In this document: positions 37,617-45,077 of the stretch, piece by piece
Layout: each line of letters starts with the position of its first letter
How positions within the stretch are numbered: position 1 is the stretch's first letter
Source of the DNA: Hyphomicrobiaceae bacterium
GTDB taxonomy: Bacteria > Pseudomonadota > Alphaproteobacteria > Rhizobiales > Hyphomicrobiaceae
NCBI GenBank assembly: GCA_021730785.1
Contig: JAKFWF010000067.1
Span: 101,299 to 165,298, forward strand
Direction: 5' to 3'
Length of the DNA stretch: 64,000 nt
Made by a program: the position numbers and the translations under genes
The notes under the pieces: model-generated
Database searches by the model: none
Seen by the model: only the letters and a program-made list of their open reading frames with translations
What the model was told of the DNA's origin: nothing

Positions 37617-37642
37617 GGGCGAAGGTCGGGGGAAGCGGGCGC

Positions 37643-38509
37643 ATGAGCCGGTATGTCTATGTCAACGGCCGCCACGTGCCCTATGGGCAGGCGCACGTTC
37701 ACGCCGAGGATCGCGGTTATCAGTTCGGCGATGCGGTCTATGAAGTGTGCGAGGTGAAGGTCACCCGCCTCGTCGATGAGACCCGCCACCTTGATCGCCT
37801 CGACCGCTCGCTCGGCGAACTTTCGATTGCCGCACCGATGTCGCGGGCCTCGTGGCAGCGGGTCCTGCGCGAGGTCATCCGCCGCAACCGGGTGCGTGAC
37901 GGATCGCTCTATATACAAGTCTCGCGCGGTGCGCGGCCCCGCGAGTTCCTGTTCGCCCCTGCCGGGACGTTGACGCCGACCGTGGTGGTGATTGCCCGCG
38001 CGCATAATCCGGCTGCCCTCGACGCCCGCGCCGAGCAAGGCATCGCGATCAAGACCGTGCCGGACACCCGCTGGGAGCGTTGCGACATCAAGACGGTGAT
38101 GCTGCTGCCCTCGAGCCTCGCCAAGGAGGCCGCCAAGGCCGAAGGCGCCAAGGAAGCCTGGTTCGTCGATACAACCGGACACGTCACCGAGGGTGCGTCG
38201 AGCAACGCCTGGATCGTCACCGCCAACGGCCGTCTCGTCACCCGACCGGCCGGCCACGAGATCCTGCGCGGCGTCACGCGCATGACGCTGATCGATCTGC
38301 TGCGACGCGAGGGGCTGGAACTCGAAGAACGCGCGTTCACGGTTGCCGAGGCCAAGGCCGCCCGCGAAGCCTTCATCACGTCGGCTGGCAATATTGTGAT
38401 GCCGGTCGTGCGCATTGATGGCGTACCTATCGGCAACGGTGCGCCGGGGCTGCTTTCGCTGCGTCTGCGCGCCGCCTTCCACGATGTGGCGGAGCACGCG
38501 CTGTCATAG
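37643..38509 (+). CDS. dat: D-amino-acid transaminase (class IV aminotransferase)
   Basis: A 288-residue fold-type IV PLP enzyme. The PLP lysine is in CDIKTVMLLP, followed by EGASSNAWIV and the C-terminal FITSAGNIVMPV. The N-terminus (YVYVNGRHVPYGQAHVHAEDRGYQFGD) is typical. Position between ntrX and hfq is conserved in Alphaproteobacteria. D-alanine transaminase is the usual assignment; branched-chain or aminodeoxychorismate activity is possible. It starts 26 bp after ntrX. Confidence 0.92.
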   Translation: MSRYVYVNGRHVPYGQAHVHAEDRGYQFGDAVYEVCEVKVTRLVDETRHLDRLDRSLGELSIAAPMSRASWQRVLREVIRRNRVRDGSLYIQVSRGARPREFLFAPAGTLTPTVVVIARAHNPAALDARAEQGIAIKTVPDTRWERCDIKTVMLLPSSLAKEAAKAEGAKEAWFVDTTGHVTEGASSNAWIVTANGRLVTRPAGHEILRGVTRMTLIDLLRREGLELEERAFTVAEAKAAREAFITSAGNIVMPVVRIDGVPIGNGAPGLLSLRLRAAFHDVAEHALS

Positions 38510-38569
38510 CCGTGCCAATTTTGGGTTGGCAGACCCGTGTGCGACAGACTGGCGCGCCGGCGATGCTAA

Positions 38570-38620
38570 ATCACAAATTCGCAGATAGCCGCTATAGTGG
38601 GTGCAGCGAGACTTCGCTGC
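38570..38620 (+). promoter_or_regulatory. candidate hfq promoter with leader hairpin
   Basis: A possible sigma-70 promoter: -35 ATCACA (38570-38575), 17-bp spacer, -10 TATAGT (38593-38598). At the expected transcript start is a hairpin: GCAGCGA (38603-38609), loop GACT, TCGCTGC (38614-38620). This would put a stem at the very 5' end of the hfq mRNA, fitting stability control or autoregulation; no T-run follows, so a terminator is less likely. The match is by eye. Confidence 0.35.
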
Positions 38621-38699
38621 GCCACCACTTGAGTAATTCGCTTCGGACACCAATGTTCCGGGGACGATAACAACAAGACCTGCCAGCAGGATAAAAAAC

Positions 38700-38954
38700 A
38701 TGGCAACCGAACGCCAGCCTAGTCTACAAGATACCTTCCTGAACCATGTGCGTAAAGCCAAGACACCGCTCACTATTTTTCTCGTGAACGGCGTTAAACT
38801 TCAGGGCATCGTCACCTGGTTCGACAATTTCTGCGTTCTGCTCCGGCGTGACGGGCACTCGCAACTGGTCTACAAGCATGCCATCTCGACGATCATGCCG
38901 GGAGCCCCGGTGCACCTGATGGATCAGGACCCGGCGGAAGGCAGCCAGGGGTAA
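38700..38954 (+). CDS. hfq: RNA chaperone Hfq
   Basis: An 84-residue Sm-like hexameric protein that pairs small RNAs with mRNAs. The Sm1 region [20 protein letters not shown], the [20 protein letters not shown] strand pair and the Sm2 YKHAISTI motif are all present, with a short acidic tail. AGGA lies about 8 bases before the ATG. hflX follows in the same reading frame after one TAA. Confidence 0.98.
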   Translation: MATERQPSLQDTFLNHVRKAKTPLTIFLVNGVKLQGIVTWFDNFCVLLRRDGHSQLVYKHAISTIMPGAPVHLMDQDPAEGSQG

Positions 38955-39053
38955 TCTCGCATTACCGAAGATACCGAGCGTTTCGAAGTTCAGCCCGACG
39001 ACGATGGTCAGCCGGTTGCGGAGCGACGGCTGGGGGCGACTGCGCGTGCGCTC

Positions 39054-40388
39054 GTGCTGGTGCCGGTCCTCACGCGGTTGCGACGGCCAACGGTCACCAT
39101 GGCAGCGGGCGAAACTGCCGAGCCGAGAAGCGTGCCGCCGCTGCACAGCCCGCAGGATCGTCTCGCCGAGGCGATCGGTCTCGCCCACGCCATCGATCTC
39201 GACGTGGCGGAGGGATTGACCGTTCCCGTACCGCATCCACGACCCTCGACGCTGTTCGGCAGCGGCAAGGTCGAGGAGGTGCGCCTGCGGGTCGAGCACG
39301 AAGCCATCGAATTGGTCGTCGTCGATCACACGGTCACGCCGATCCAGCAGCGTAACCTGGAGAAAGCCTGGAACGCCAAGGTGCTCGATCGCACGGGGCT
39401 GATCTTGGAAATCTTCGGCAGGCGGGCGCAGACCCGTGAGGGCCGCCTGCAGGTCGAACTCGCGCATCTGACCTACCAGAAGAGCCGGCTGGTGCGCAGC
39501 TGGACCCACTTGGAGCGCCAGCGCGGCGGCGCAGGCTTCCTCGGCGGCCCGGGTGAAAGCCAGCTTGAACTCGACCGCCGGCTGATCCAGGATCGCATCG
39601 ACGGCATCCGCGAAGATCTGACGCAGGTCGTGAAGACGCGCGACCTGCATCGCAAGGGTCGGCGCAAGGTGCCCTACCCGATCGTCGCCATCGTCGGCTA
39701 CACCAATGCCGGCAAGTCGACCCTGTTCAACCGGGTCACTGGCGCGGCCGTGCTCGCCAAGGACCAGGTGTTCGCGACGCTCGATCCGACCATGCGCGAG
39801 GTGCGTCTGCCGGGTGGCCGGCGCATCATCCTGTCCGATACCGTGGGCTTCATTTCCGACCTGCCGACCATGCTGGTGGCAGCCTTCCGCGCCACGCTGG
39901 AGGAAGTCATCGAGGCTGATCTCATCCTGCACGTGCGCGACATCGCGCATGCGGAAACCGATGCCCAGGCGGCCGACGTCGAGGGCGTGCTGCGCGACCT
40001 CGGCATCGATCCCTTTGCCACAACCACACGCTTGATCGAGGTGTGGAACAAGGTCGATCTGCTGGATGAAGCCGCGCGTGCCCTGGCGCTGGGCGCGGCC
40101 ACGCGGGCGGCAAGGTCGCCGGCGCTGGTGTCGGCGGTGACGGGCGAGGGCGTCGGCGCGCTGCTGGCCCAGATCGACCAGCAGTTCAGCGCCCATGACG
40201 AGACGATCCACCTCGTGGTTCCCGCCGCCGACGGTGCGGTTCTCGCCTGGCTGCACGCGAACGCCGAAGTGACCACGCGCGACGCCGACGACGAGGGCGC
40301 GATGCACGCGATCGTGCGCATCGACAAGAGCCGCCACGGCCGCCTGCTCGGCCGCCTCAAGGGCACCGGCGTGAAGGTGGTGGGATAG
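39054..40388 (+). CDS. hflX: GTPase HflX
   Basis: A ribosome-associated GTPase that splits stalled 70S particles. The N-terminal HflX domain has RPSTLFGSGKVEE and the GGxGxxGPGE-type turn (GGAGFLGGPGESQLELDRR); the G domain has GYTNAGKST, DTVGF and NKVD. The listed start is GTG 39054, the first standard start codon, but the frame is open and looks coding back to the hfq stop; GTG 39054 would cut into the conserved first strand (RALVLVPVL). The real start may be ATT 38961. See findings. Confidence 0.95.
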   Translation: MLVPVLTRLRRPTVTMAAGETAEPRSVPPLHSPQDRLAEAIGLAHAIDLDVAEGLTVPVPHPRPSTLFGSGKVEEVRLRVEHEAIELVVVDHTVTPIQQRNLEKAWNAKVLDRTGLILEIFGRRAQTREGRLQVELAHLTYQKSRLVRSWTHLERQRGGAGFLGGPGESQLELDRRLIQDRIDGIREDLTQVVKTRDLHRKGRRKVPYPIVAIVGYTNAGKSTLFNRVTGAAVLAKDQVFATLDPTMREVRLPGGRRIILSDTVGFISDLPTMLVAAFRATLEEVIEADLILHVRDIAHAETDAQAADVEGVLRDLGIDPFATTTRLIEVWNKVDLLDEAARALALGAATRAARSPALVSAVTGEGVGALLAQIDQQFSAHDETIHLVVPAADGAVLAWLHANAEVTTRDADDEGAMHAIVRIDKSRHGRLLGRLKGTGVKVVG

Positions 40389-40450
40389 GGAGTGTGGTGT
40401 TCGACATCTGCCAAGGGTTGGTAGTGGGTGCTGGTGCTGCAATTTCGATT

Positions 40451-40471
40451 AGAGCGTTTCTGCTCTTTTTT
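40451..40471 (+). terminator. probable intrinsic terminator after hflX
   Basis: AGAGC (40451-40455), loop GTTTCT, GCTCT (40462-40466) followed by six T residues. It lies 63 bp after the hflX stop and would end the hfq-hflX transcript. The stem is short (5 bp), so efficiency is uncertain. Confidence 0.5.
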
Positions 40472-40943
40472 GAACCAGCCGCACACCCCGTGCCGTGCCT
40501 CCAAAGCCTCCAGCGGCCCTTCGTTGTTTGACGTCAGACTTTTCCAGGGGAACTCCCAGAATGTCGAAGCACGACTATCCGCTTAATGATCATCAGCAAG
40601 CGATTTTTTTAATGAGGTAGATTGGCAGCGGATTGAGCCCATTAGGGTGAGTGCCAATACTGTGGTCAGAGGCGAAAGTGTGGTCGATCTCTGACCGGGA
40701 ACAGTCGTGCCCGACCTCGCATGACGCCATACTTATTTTTGCGCGCCAGGATCGTGGCCCAGAAGGCTATTCGGGTACCGCACGCTATGCGACAAAACTC
40801 ACAACGACCCTGGCGCAACCATGCTCGATCGGCCCTCACAGGCGGAAGTTGGCCAACGATCCGGCTGGCGCCTGGAAACGATGGCGGGCAGCGGTCGCCG
40901 ATCACAGGACGCACCGTCGTCCTCGAGCCATGCTGCTTAGACC
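40472..40943. other. gene-poor, AT-richer stretch before the REP island
   Basis: No credible full gene. At 40561-40620 a 19-codon frame with a nearby GGGGAAC site ends in TAG and is AT-rich (ATTTTTTTAATGAGG), unlike its neighbours; it could be the start of a decayed foreign gene. A 98-codon plus-strand frame (40651-40947) and an 82-codon minus frame overlap each other and show no recognisable protein features. Confidence 0.35.
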
Positions 40944-41010
40944 GTAGGTTGGGTTAGCGCGGGCATCAAACTCACCACTTGCTCCGCTGGTCGGCGCGCG
41001 TAACCCAACA
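40944..41010. repeat. REP-type imperfect palindrome 1
   Basis: Left arm GTAGGTTGGGTTAGCGCG, right arm GCGCGCGTAACCCAACA, with an interior containing CACCACTTGCTCC. The same arms recur four times around the nearby transposase gene. A half element (TTGGGTTACGCGCGGGC) follows at about 41034-41050. Confidence 0.75.
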
Positions 41011-41140
41011 TTTTCGGGCCGGTGCGCGAGGCGTTGGGTTACGCGCGGGCCGACGGTGGAGCGCATTTTTCACCACCCGTGAAACGCACTCCCCCTCGAT
41101 CGCTCGGGTTGACCGGCCGGCATGCCGGCCGCGTGCGGGC

Positions 41141-41244
41141 AGCGCACTTGCGCCGAGCACGAGGTTCGGTCGTAGGTTGGGTTAGCGCGGGCAGCGCACT
41201 TGCGCCGAGCACGAGGTTCGGTCGTAGGTTGGGTTAGCGCGGGC
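41141..41244. repeat. tandem duplication of a 52-bp unit
   Basis: Two identical head-to-tail copies, 41141-41192 and 41193-41244, each starting AGCGCACTTGCGCCGAGCAC and ending GTTAGCGCGGGC. The unit includes one REP left arm (GTAGGTTGGGTTAGCGCG). The right direct repeat has only one copy. Confidence 0.85.
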
Positions 41245-41295
41245 GGCGCACTTGCCGCTTGCTCCAAACGCCAACGCGCGTAACCCAACACCTAC
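41224..41295. repeat. REP-type imperfect palindrome 2 (72 bp)
   Basis: Arms GTAGGTTGGGTTAGCGCG and CGCGCGTAACCCAACACCTAC. It is identical to the copy at 42131-42202. Its right end covers the transposase stop codon. Confidence 0.85.
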
Positions 41296-41834
41296 TCGCG
41301 GCCAGCCCAATCGGGCAACGGCGGCATGTCATCGCTGCCCCACCATGGATCGTACGATCCCTGTTCGACCCATTGCGCAAACGTCGAATGCGGCCAGTCA
41401 CCAGGCCTTTCCACGTGCCCATGTTTGACGGGATTGATGTGGATGTAATCGACGTGGGCCTGAAAGTCTTTTTCGTCCCGGATCACGTGTTCCCAATAGC
41501 GGCGCTGCCAAACATCGCGTTCGCCTTTGCTGACGCGACTGTCATTCGCACTTGTGCCCTGCGACGGCGGTAGACTTTTTGTGAACATGGTCTTGATGAG
41601 ACGAATGCGCGTTGTGTAGTCGGCGTCATATTCCGGCAGCGTCCAGATCATATGCACGTGGTCGGGCATGATGACCTCGGCTTCGATGGCGAATGGTCGC
41701 GCGCGCTGCACTTTTGAAACGGCGCCATGCCAGCGGGTGAGATTGGCCTGGTCCATGAAAAGCCGCTGCCGCCGATGAGTGATCAGCGTGAAGAAGTATG
41801 AGGCACCTGGAACAGAGGCGCGGCGGTAGCGCAT
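41292..41834 (-). CDS. REP-associated tyrosine transposase (RAYT, Y1_Tnp family)
   Basis: A 180-residue protein related to IS200/IS605 Y1 transposases. The metal-binding HxH is His59-Val-His61 (MPDHVHMIWTLP). Tyr113 (RYWEHVIRD) is the likely nucleophile, followed by the RAYT signature HVDYIHINPVKHG. The start MRYRRASVPGASYFFTL is typical of the family, hence ATG 41834. All catalytic motifs are intact. RAYTs are thought to mobilise REP sequences; REP palindromes lie directly against both ends of this gene. Confidence 0.92.
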   Translation of the reverse strand: MRYRRASVPGASYFFTLITHRRQRLFMDQANLTRWHGAVSKVQRARPFAIEAEVIMPDHVHMIWTLPEYDADYTTRIRLIKTMFTKSLPPSQGTSANDSRVSKGERDVWQRRYWEHVIRDEKDFQAHVDYIHINPVKHGHVERPGDWPHSTFAQWVEQGSYDPWWGSDDMPPLPDWAGRE

Positions 41835-41846
41835 GATTACGCCGAA

Positions 41847-41917
41847 GTGTTGGGTTACGCGCGAGGCGAGAGCGAGGATCATACCGCGACACCTGCGAAC
41901 GCGCCAACCCAACCTAC
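41847..41917. repeat. REP-type imperfect palindrome 3, inverted, in the transposase leader
   Basis: Arms GTGTTGGGTTACGCGCG and CGCGCCAACCCAACCTAC, opposite in orientation to the copies at 41224 and 42131. It ends 12 bp before the transposase ATG, so it would be transcribed or overlap the promoter. Its interior differs from the other copies. Confidence 0.75.
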
Positions 41918-42029
41918 GATGTGCGCTCGCCGCGTCGACTGTTGCGGATCATCTTTGCGCGTTTCTTCCGGTAGACAATCGAATGAAGACAATCGATAGC
42001 CAACGGGCTGCCAACTTCTTCACGATCAC

Positions 42030-42210
42030 CACCACCCGTGAAACGCACTCCCCCTCAGTCGCTTGGGTTGACCGACCGGCATGCCGGCCGCGTGCGGGCA
42101 GCGCACTTGCGCCGAGCACGAGGTTCGGTCGTAGGTTGGGTTAGCGCGGGCGGCGCACTTGCCGCTTGCTCCAAACGCCAACGCGCGTAACCCAACACCT
42201 ACTCGCGGCC
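42030..42210. repeat. right direct repeat of the RAYT island (181 bp)
   Basis: Same start and end as the left repeat, with one 52-bp unit instead of two. Four substitutions lie in a short stretch (CTCAGTCGCTTGGGTTGACCG against CTCGATCGCTCGGGTTGACCG in part), all transitions. The remaining bases appear identical by eye. Confidence 0.85.
42131..42202. repeat. REP-type imperfect palindrome 4 (72 bp)
   Basis: Base-for-base copy of 41224-41295, the innermost part of the right direct repeat. It lies 52 bp from the carbamoyltransferase stop, so it may serve as its 3' end structure. Confidence 0.85.
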
Positions 42211-42254
42211 TCAGCGCAACAAGAAGCGTCGAAGGCGCAGAGCATGTCCCGCCC

Positions 42255-44036
42255 CTACTCGCCGCCGCGCGTGTTGACCTCGATGATGCCGAACTGCCGG
42301 CGCGCCTGATCGGCCGCGGCCTTGGGGCGGTCGACGCAGTAGAAGTCGCCCATTACCAGCACCTCGAGGTCGGTACGCAGGAAGCAGGAAATGGCCTCGG
42401 TCGGCGTCGTCACGATCGGCTCCTGCTTGTTGAAGCTCGTGTTCAGCAGGATCGGCACACCGGTGCGCGCCATGAAGGCCTTGATCAGCCCATGATAGCG
42501 CGGGTTGGCTGCGGCCGAGACGGTCTGCACGCGGGCGGTGCCGTCGACATGGACGGCGGCTGGGATCTGCGACCGCTTGCCCGCGTGCACCTTGCGGGCG
42601 ATGGTCATGAACGGGTCGGGGCCGTCCATGTCGAACCAGTCGGCGGCATGCTCTTCGAGCACAGAGGGGGCAAAGGGGCGGAACGGCTCGCGGAACTTGA
42701 CGCGGGCATTGAGGATGTCGCGGATGCCGGCGGTCATGGGGGACGCCAGGATCGAACGGTTGCCGAGCGCCCGCGGACCGATCTCATAGCGGCCCTGGAA
42801 CCAGCCGACCGTCTTGTTGGCTGCAAGATCGCCCGCGACCCGGCCGAGCAGGTCCGTTTCGATCAGTCTTTCATAGCGCATGCCGGCCGCATCCAGTGCC
42901 GCTTGGATGGCGGTGTCGTCGTATCCCAGTCCGAAGTAGGCGTGATCGAGCGTGGTGCGCCGCGGCTGACCGAGTGTCTGATGGTAGTGCCAGAGCGCGC
43001 TGCCGAGCGGGGCTCCCGTGTCGGACGCACACGGCGGCACCCAGAGCCGCTCGAACCCGCTCTCCGACAACAGCCGGCCGTTGGCGACGCAGTTGAGCGC
43101 GACGCCGCCACTGATCACCAGGTTACGGGAGGGATGCTGTTTCGCTGCGGCCCGCACGACGTGCAGGATGACCTCCTCTGCCACCTTCTGCAGCGCGTAG
43201 GCCACATCCCGGTGGTGCTGCGTCAGCGGATCGTTGCGTCGCCGCGGCGGGCCGAACGCGTCGGTGAACTTGCGCTTGAACGGCCGCAGCATGCCGAAGG
43301 TGTCGTGGCTGAAGTAGTCCATGTTGATCGCGAAGCGGCCATTGTTCTGCAGGCGGACGATGTCGCGCATCTGGCTGACGAACCGCTCCTCGCCGCACGC
43401 GGCAAGCGCCATGACGGTGCCCTCTTCGAAGGTCGCATAGCCCAGGTGCATGGTCACCAGCGTGTAGACCATGCCGAGGCTGTCGAAGAAACGGCCGTGC
43501 CATTGCCGCTGCAGGCGGTTGCCGGCGCCCGTGTAGACGCTGGTTGCGGCATCGTCGCCGTAGCCGTCCATGACGACGACGGTTGCGTCCTCGAAGGGCG
43601 AAACGAAAAACACCGCGGCGTGGCAATTGTGGTGCCCGACGTTGACGATGGGCGGGATGCGGCGCCCCGGGAACTGGCGCTTCAAGCCCCGCCGCAACAG
43701 GAAATTCAGCGCAATGATGTTGCCGTCCTGGGTCGGTTGGGCGGCCGGCCACACCAGCGACAGGCTGCCGGGCAGATGTCCGAACACCGCGCCGAACAGG
43801 GAGCGGCGCAGCGTCACTACATCCCACGGCGTGGTGATGACGTCGATGTCGGCGAATGCGACGCCGCCCTCGCCGAAGGCGGCCGCCAGCGAGCGGGCGG
43901 GAAAGGCCAATGTATGCTTGGTGCGGTTGAGGCGCTCTTCCTCGAGGATCAAGTGCGGGATGCCGTGCTGCAGCACGGCGAGGCCGGTGTCGTGCGATTC
44001 ACTCGTCAATCCAAGGATATTCATCGGCCGGTTCAT
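42255..44036 (-). CDS. NodU/CmcH-type O-carbamoyltransferase
   Basis: A 593-residue enzyme of the carbamoyltransferase family (TobZ, CmcH, NodU), which makes carbamoyl-AMP and transfers the carbamoyl group to a hydroxyl. The N-terminal Kae1-like domain has the iron-binding His cluster GHHNCHAA (residues 135-139) and VVMDGYGDD; the C-terminal domain begins near residue 405 with VGWFQGRYEIGPRALGNRSI and ends NTSFNKQEPIV. The substrate is probably a sugar or polyketide-like hydroxyl. No glycosyltransferase, O-antigen or antibiotic genes are adjacent. It is inserted between hflX and mazG together with the RAYT island. Confidence 0.93.
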   Translation of the reverse strand: MNRPMNILGLTSESHDTGLAVLQHGIPHLILEEERLNRTKHTLAFPARSLAAAFGEGGVAFADIDVITTPWDVVTLRRSLFGAVFGHLPGSLSLVWPAAQPTQDGNIIALNFLLRRGLKRQFPGRRIPPIVNVGHHNCHAAVFFVSPFEDATVVVMDGYGDDAATSVYTGAGNRLQRQWHGRFFDSLGMVYTLVTMHLGYATFEEGTVMALAACGEERFVSQMRDIVRLQNNGRFAINMDYFSHDTFGMLRPFKRKFTDAFGPPRRRNDPLTQHHRDVAYALQKVAEEVILHVVRAAAKQHPSRNLVISGGVALNCVANGRLLSESGFERLWVPPCASDTGAPLGSALWHYHQTLGQPRRTTLDHAYFGLGYDDTAIQAALDAAGMRYERLIETDLLGRVAGDLAANKTVGWFQGRYEIGPRALGNRSILASPMTAGIRDILNARVKFREPFRPFAPSVLEEHAADWFDMDGPDPFMTIARKVHAGKRSQIPAAVHVDGTARVQTVSAAANPRYHGLIKAFMARTGVPILLNTSFNKQEPIVTTPTEAISCFLRTDLEVLVMGDFYCVDRPKAAADQARRQFGIIEVNTRGGE

Positions 44037-44207
44037 GCCCCTCTGACGCTGCCGGGCGGCAGGTCACTCGTCCAGGGTCAGAACAATTTCCTCGCACCCT
44101 TGTGCCGTGTTCCTTAAGGCTGAAAGTTGGTGTTGGGGGCGAGGGTCACTCCGTCGTGAGGAAGTGTGATCGCGAACTCGAAAGCGATGGGCGGCAAACC
44201 CGGACGG

Positions 44208-45014
44208 TTAACCGCCGCGCTCTTCGCGCTTGGCCTGGTCCCACAGCCGATCCATCTCGGCCAGATCGGAGTGGGCGGGGCCCCGGCCGCGCTCCTTCAA
44301 GAGTGCCTCCACCCGTTGAAACCGCCGCGTGAACTTGTGGTTGGCCGATCGCAAGGCGTCTTCGGGATCGATATCCATGTGGCGCGCCACGTTCGCCATC
44401 ACGAACAGCAGATCGCCGAATTCCTCCGCCGTGTGCGTGGCATCGCCCGAGGCAGCAGCGGCTTCCAGCTCGGCCAACTCCTCGCGCATCTTGGCCAGCA
44501 CGGGGGTAAGGGAGGGCCAGTCGAAGCCGACTTTCGCAGCTTTGCTCTGCAACTTGACCGCCCGCGTGAGGGCTGGAAGGGGCAACGGCACATCGTCGAG
44601 GATGCTGGCCGGTGCGGTCGACCGTGCGGCCTTTTCCTCGGCCTTGATCTTCTCCCAGAAACCTGGGGTCGCGCCCATCGAGCGGGCCGCCTCATCGCCG
44701 AACACGTGCGGGTGGCGGCGGATCATCTTGGTGGTGATGGCGTGGGCCACGTCGGTGAAGTCGAAGGCCTGCTCTTCCTGCGCCAGCTGTGCGTGGTAGA
44801 CCACCTGCAGGAGCAGATCGCCGAGTTCCTCCCTCAAGTCTGTGAGATTGCCGCGCGCAATGGCATCGGCCACCTCATAGGCTTCCTCGATCGTGTAGGG
44901 GGCGATTGTTGCGAACGTCTGCTCCAGATCCCAGGGGCAGCCGGTGCCCGGCGTGCGCAAGGCGGCCATCACGGCGATCAGGTCATCGATCGTCTTCTTC
45001 GGTTCGGCTGACAT
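44208..45014 (-). CDS. mazG: nucleoside triphosphate pyrophosphohydrolase MazG
   Basis: A 268-residue hydrolase of NTPs and dNTPs to monophosphates, used to clear aberrant nucleotides and modulate ppGpp. Two MazG repeats are visible: the first with CPWDLEQTF, EEAYEVADAI and REELGDLLLQVVYHA; the second with EELAELEAAAA, TAEEFGDLLFVMANVARH. Length and motif order match MazG. In related genomes it follows hflX directly. Confidence 0.95.
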   Translation of the reverse strand: MSAEPKKTIDDLIAVMAALRTPGTGCPWDLEQTFATIAPYTIEEAYEVADAIARGNLTDLREELGDLLLQVVYHAQLAQEEQAFDFTDVAHAITTKMIRRHPHVFGDEAARSMGATPGFWEKIKAEEKAARSTAPASILDDVPLPLPALTRAVKLQSKAAKVGFDWPSLTPVLAKMREELAELEAAAASGDATHTAEEFGDLLFVMANVARHMDIDPEDALRSANHKFTRRFQRVEALLKERGRGPAHSDLAEMDRLWDQAKREERGG

Positions 45015-45077
45015 GCGGCGTCCTTAAACATGGGTCGCGGCAATGCTATCATGTCAGCGTGATTCAGCGAGGAGCCG

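Larger units (their letters stand above)
41071..41303. repeat. left direct repeat of the RAYT island (233 bp)
   Basis: Begins CACCACCCGTGAAACGCACT and ends ACTCGCGGCC. Compared with the right copy it has four transitions and one extra 52-bp unit; 233 minus 181 equals 52 exactly. It contains an 18-bp perfect palindrome (CGGCCGGCATGCCGGCCG, 41114-41131), one full REP and the 3' end of the transposase gene. Confidence 0.85.
41071..42210. mobile_element. RAYT/REP composite island flanked by direct repeats
   Basis: A unit of about 1.14 kb: left direct repeat (41071-41303), a minus-strand REP-associated tyrosine transposase gene, its leader with another REP, a 110-bp unique segment, and the right direct repeat (42030-42210). 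The right repeat ends with the last three codons and stop of the transposase gene (GGCCGCGAGTAG on the minus strand), exactly where the left repeat overlaps the real gene end. This indicates that one repeat was made by copying the other together with the gene terminus. It sits between hflX and a carbamoyltransferase gene. Confidence 0.7.

Noticed and set aside
38724..40442. 572-codon minus-strand frame over hfq-hflX
   Set aside because: Shadow of hflX; the plus-strand GTPase motifs are complete.
40651..40947. 98-codon plus-strand frame upstream of the REP island
   Set aside because: No motif, mixed codon use, and it runs into the first REP element.
41141..41244. Repeated 52-bp units as a CRISPR array
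   Set aside because: Only two head-to-tail copies, with no spacers between them and no cas genes anywhere in the window. The units belong to the REP array.
42159..44117. 652-codon plus-strand frame over the carbamoyltransferase
   Set aside because: It is antisense to an enzyme with all motifs intact; its protein is Arg/His/Gly-rich without domains. It is a GC-bias shadow.
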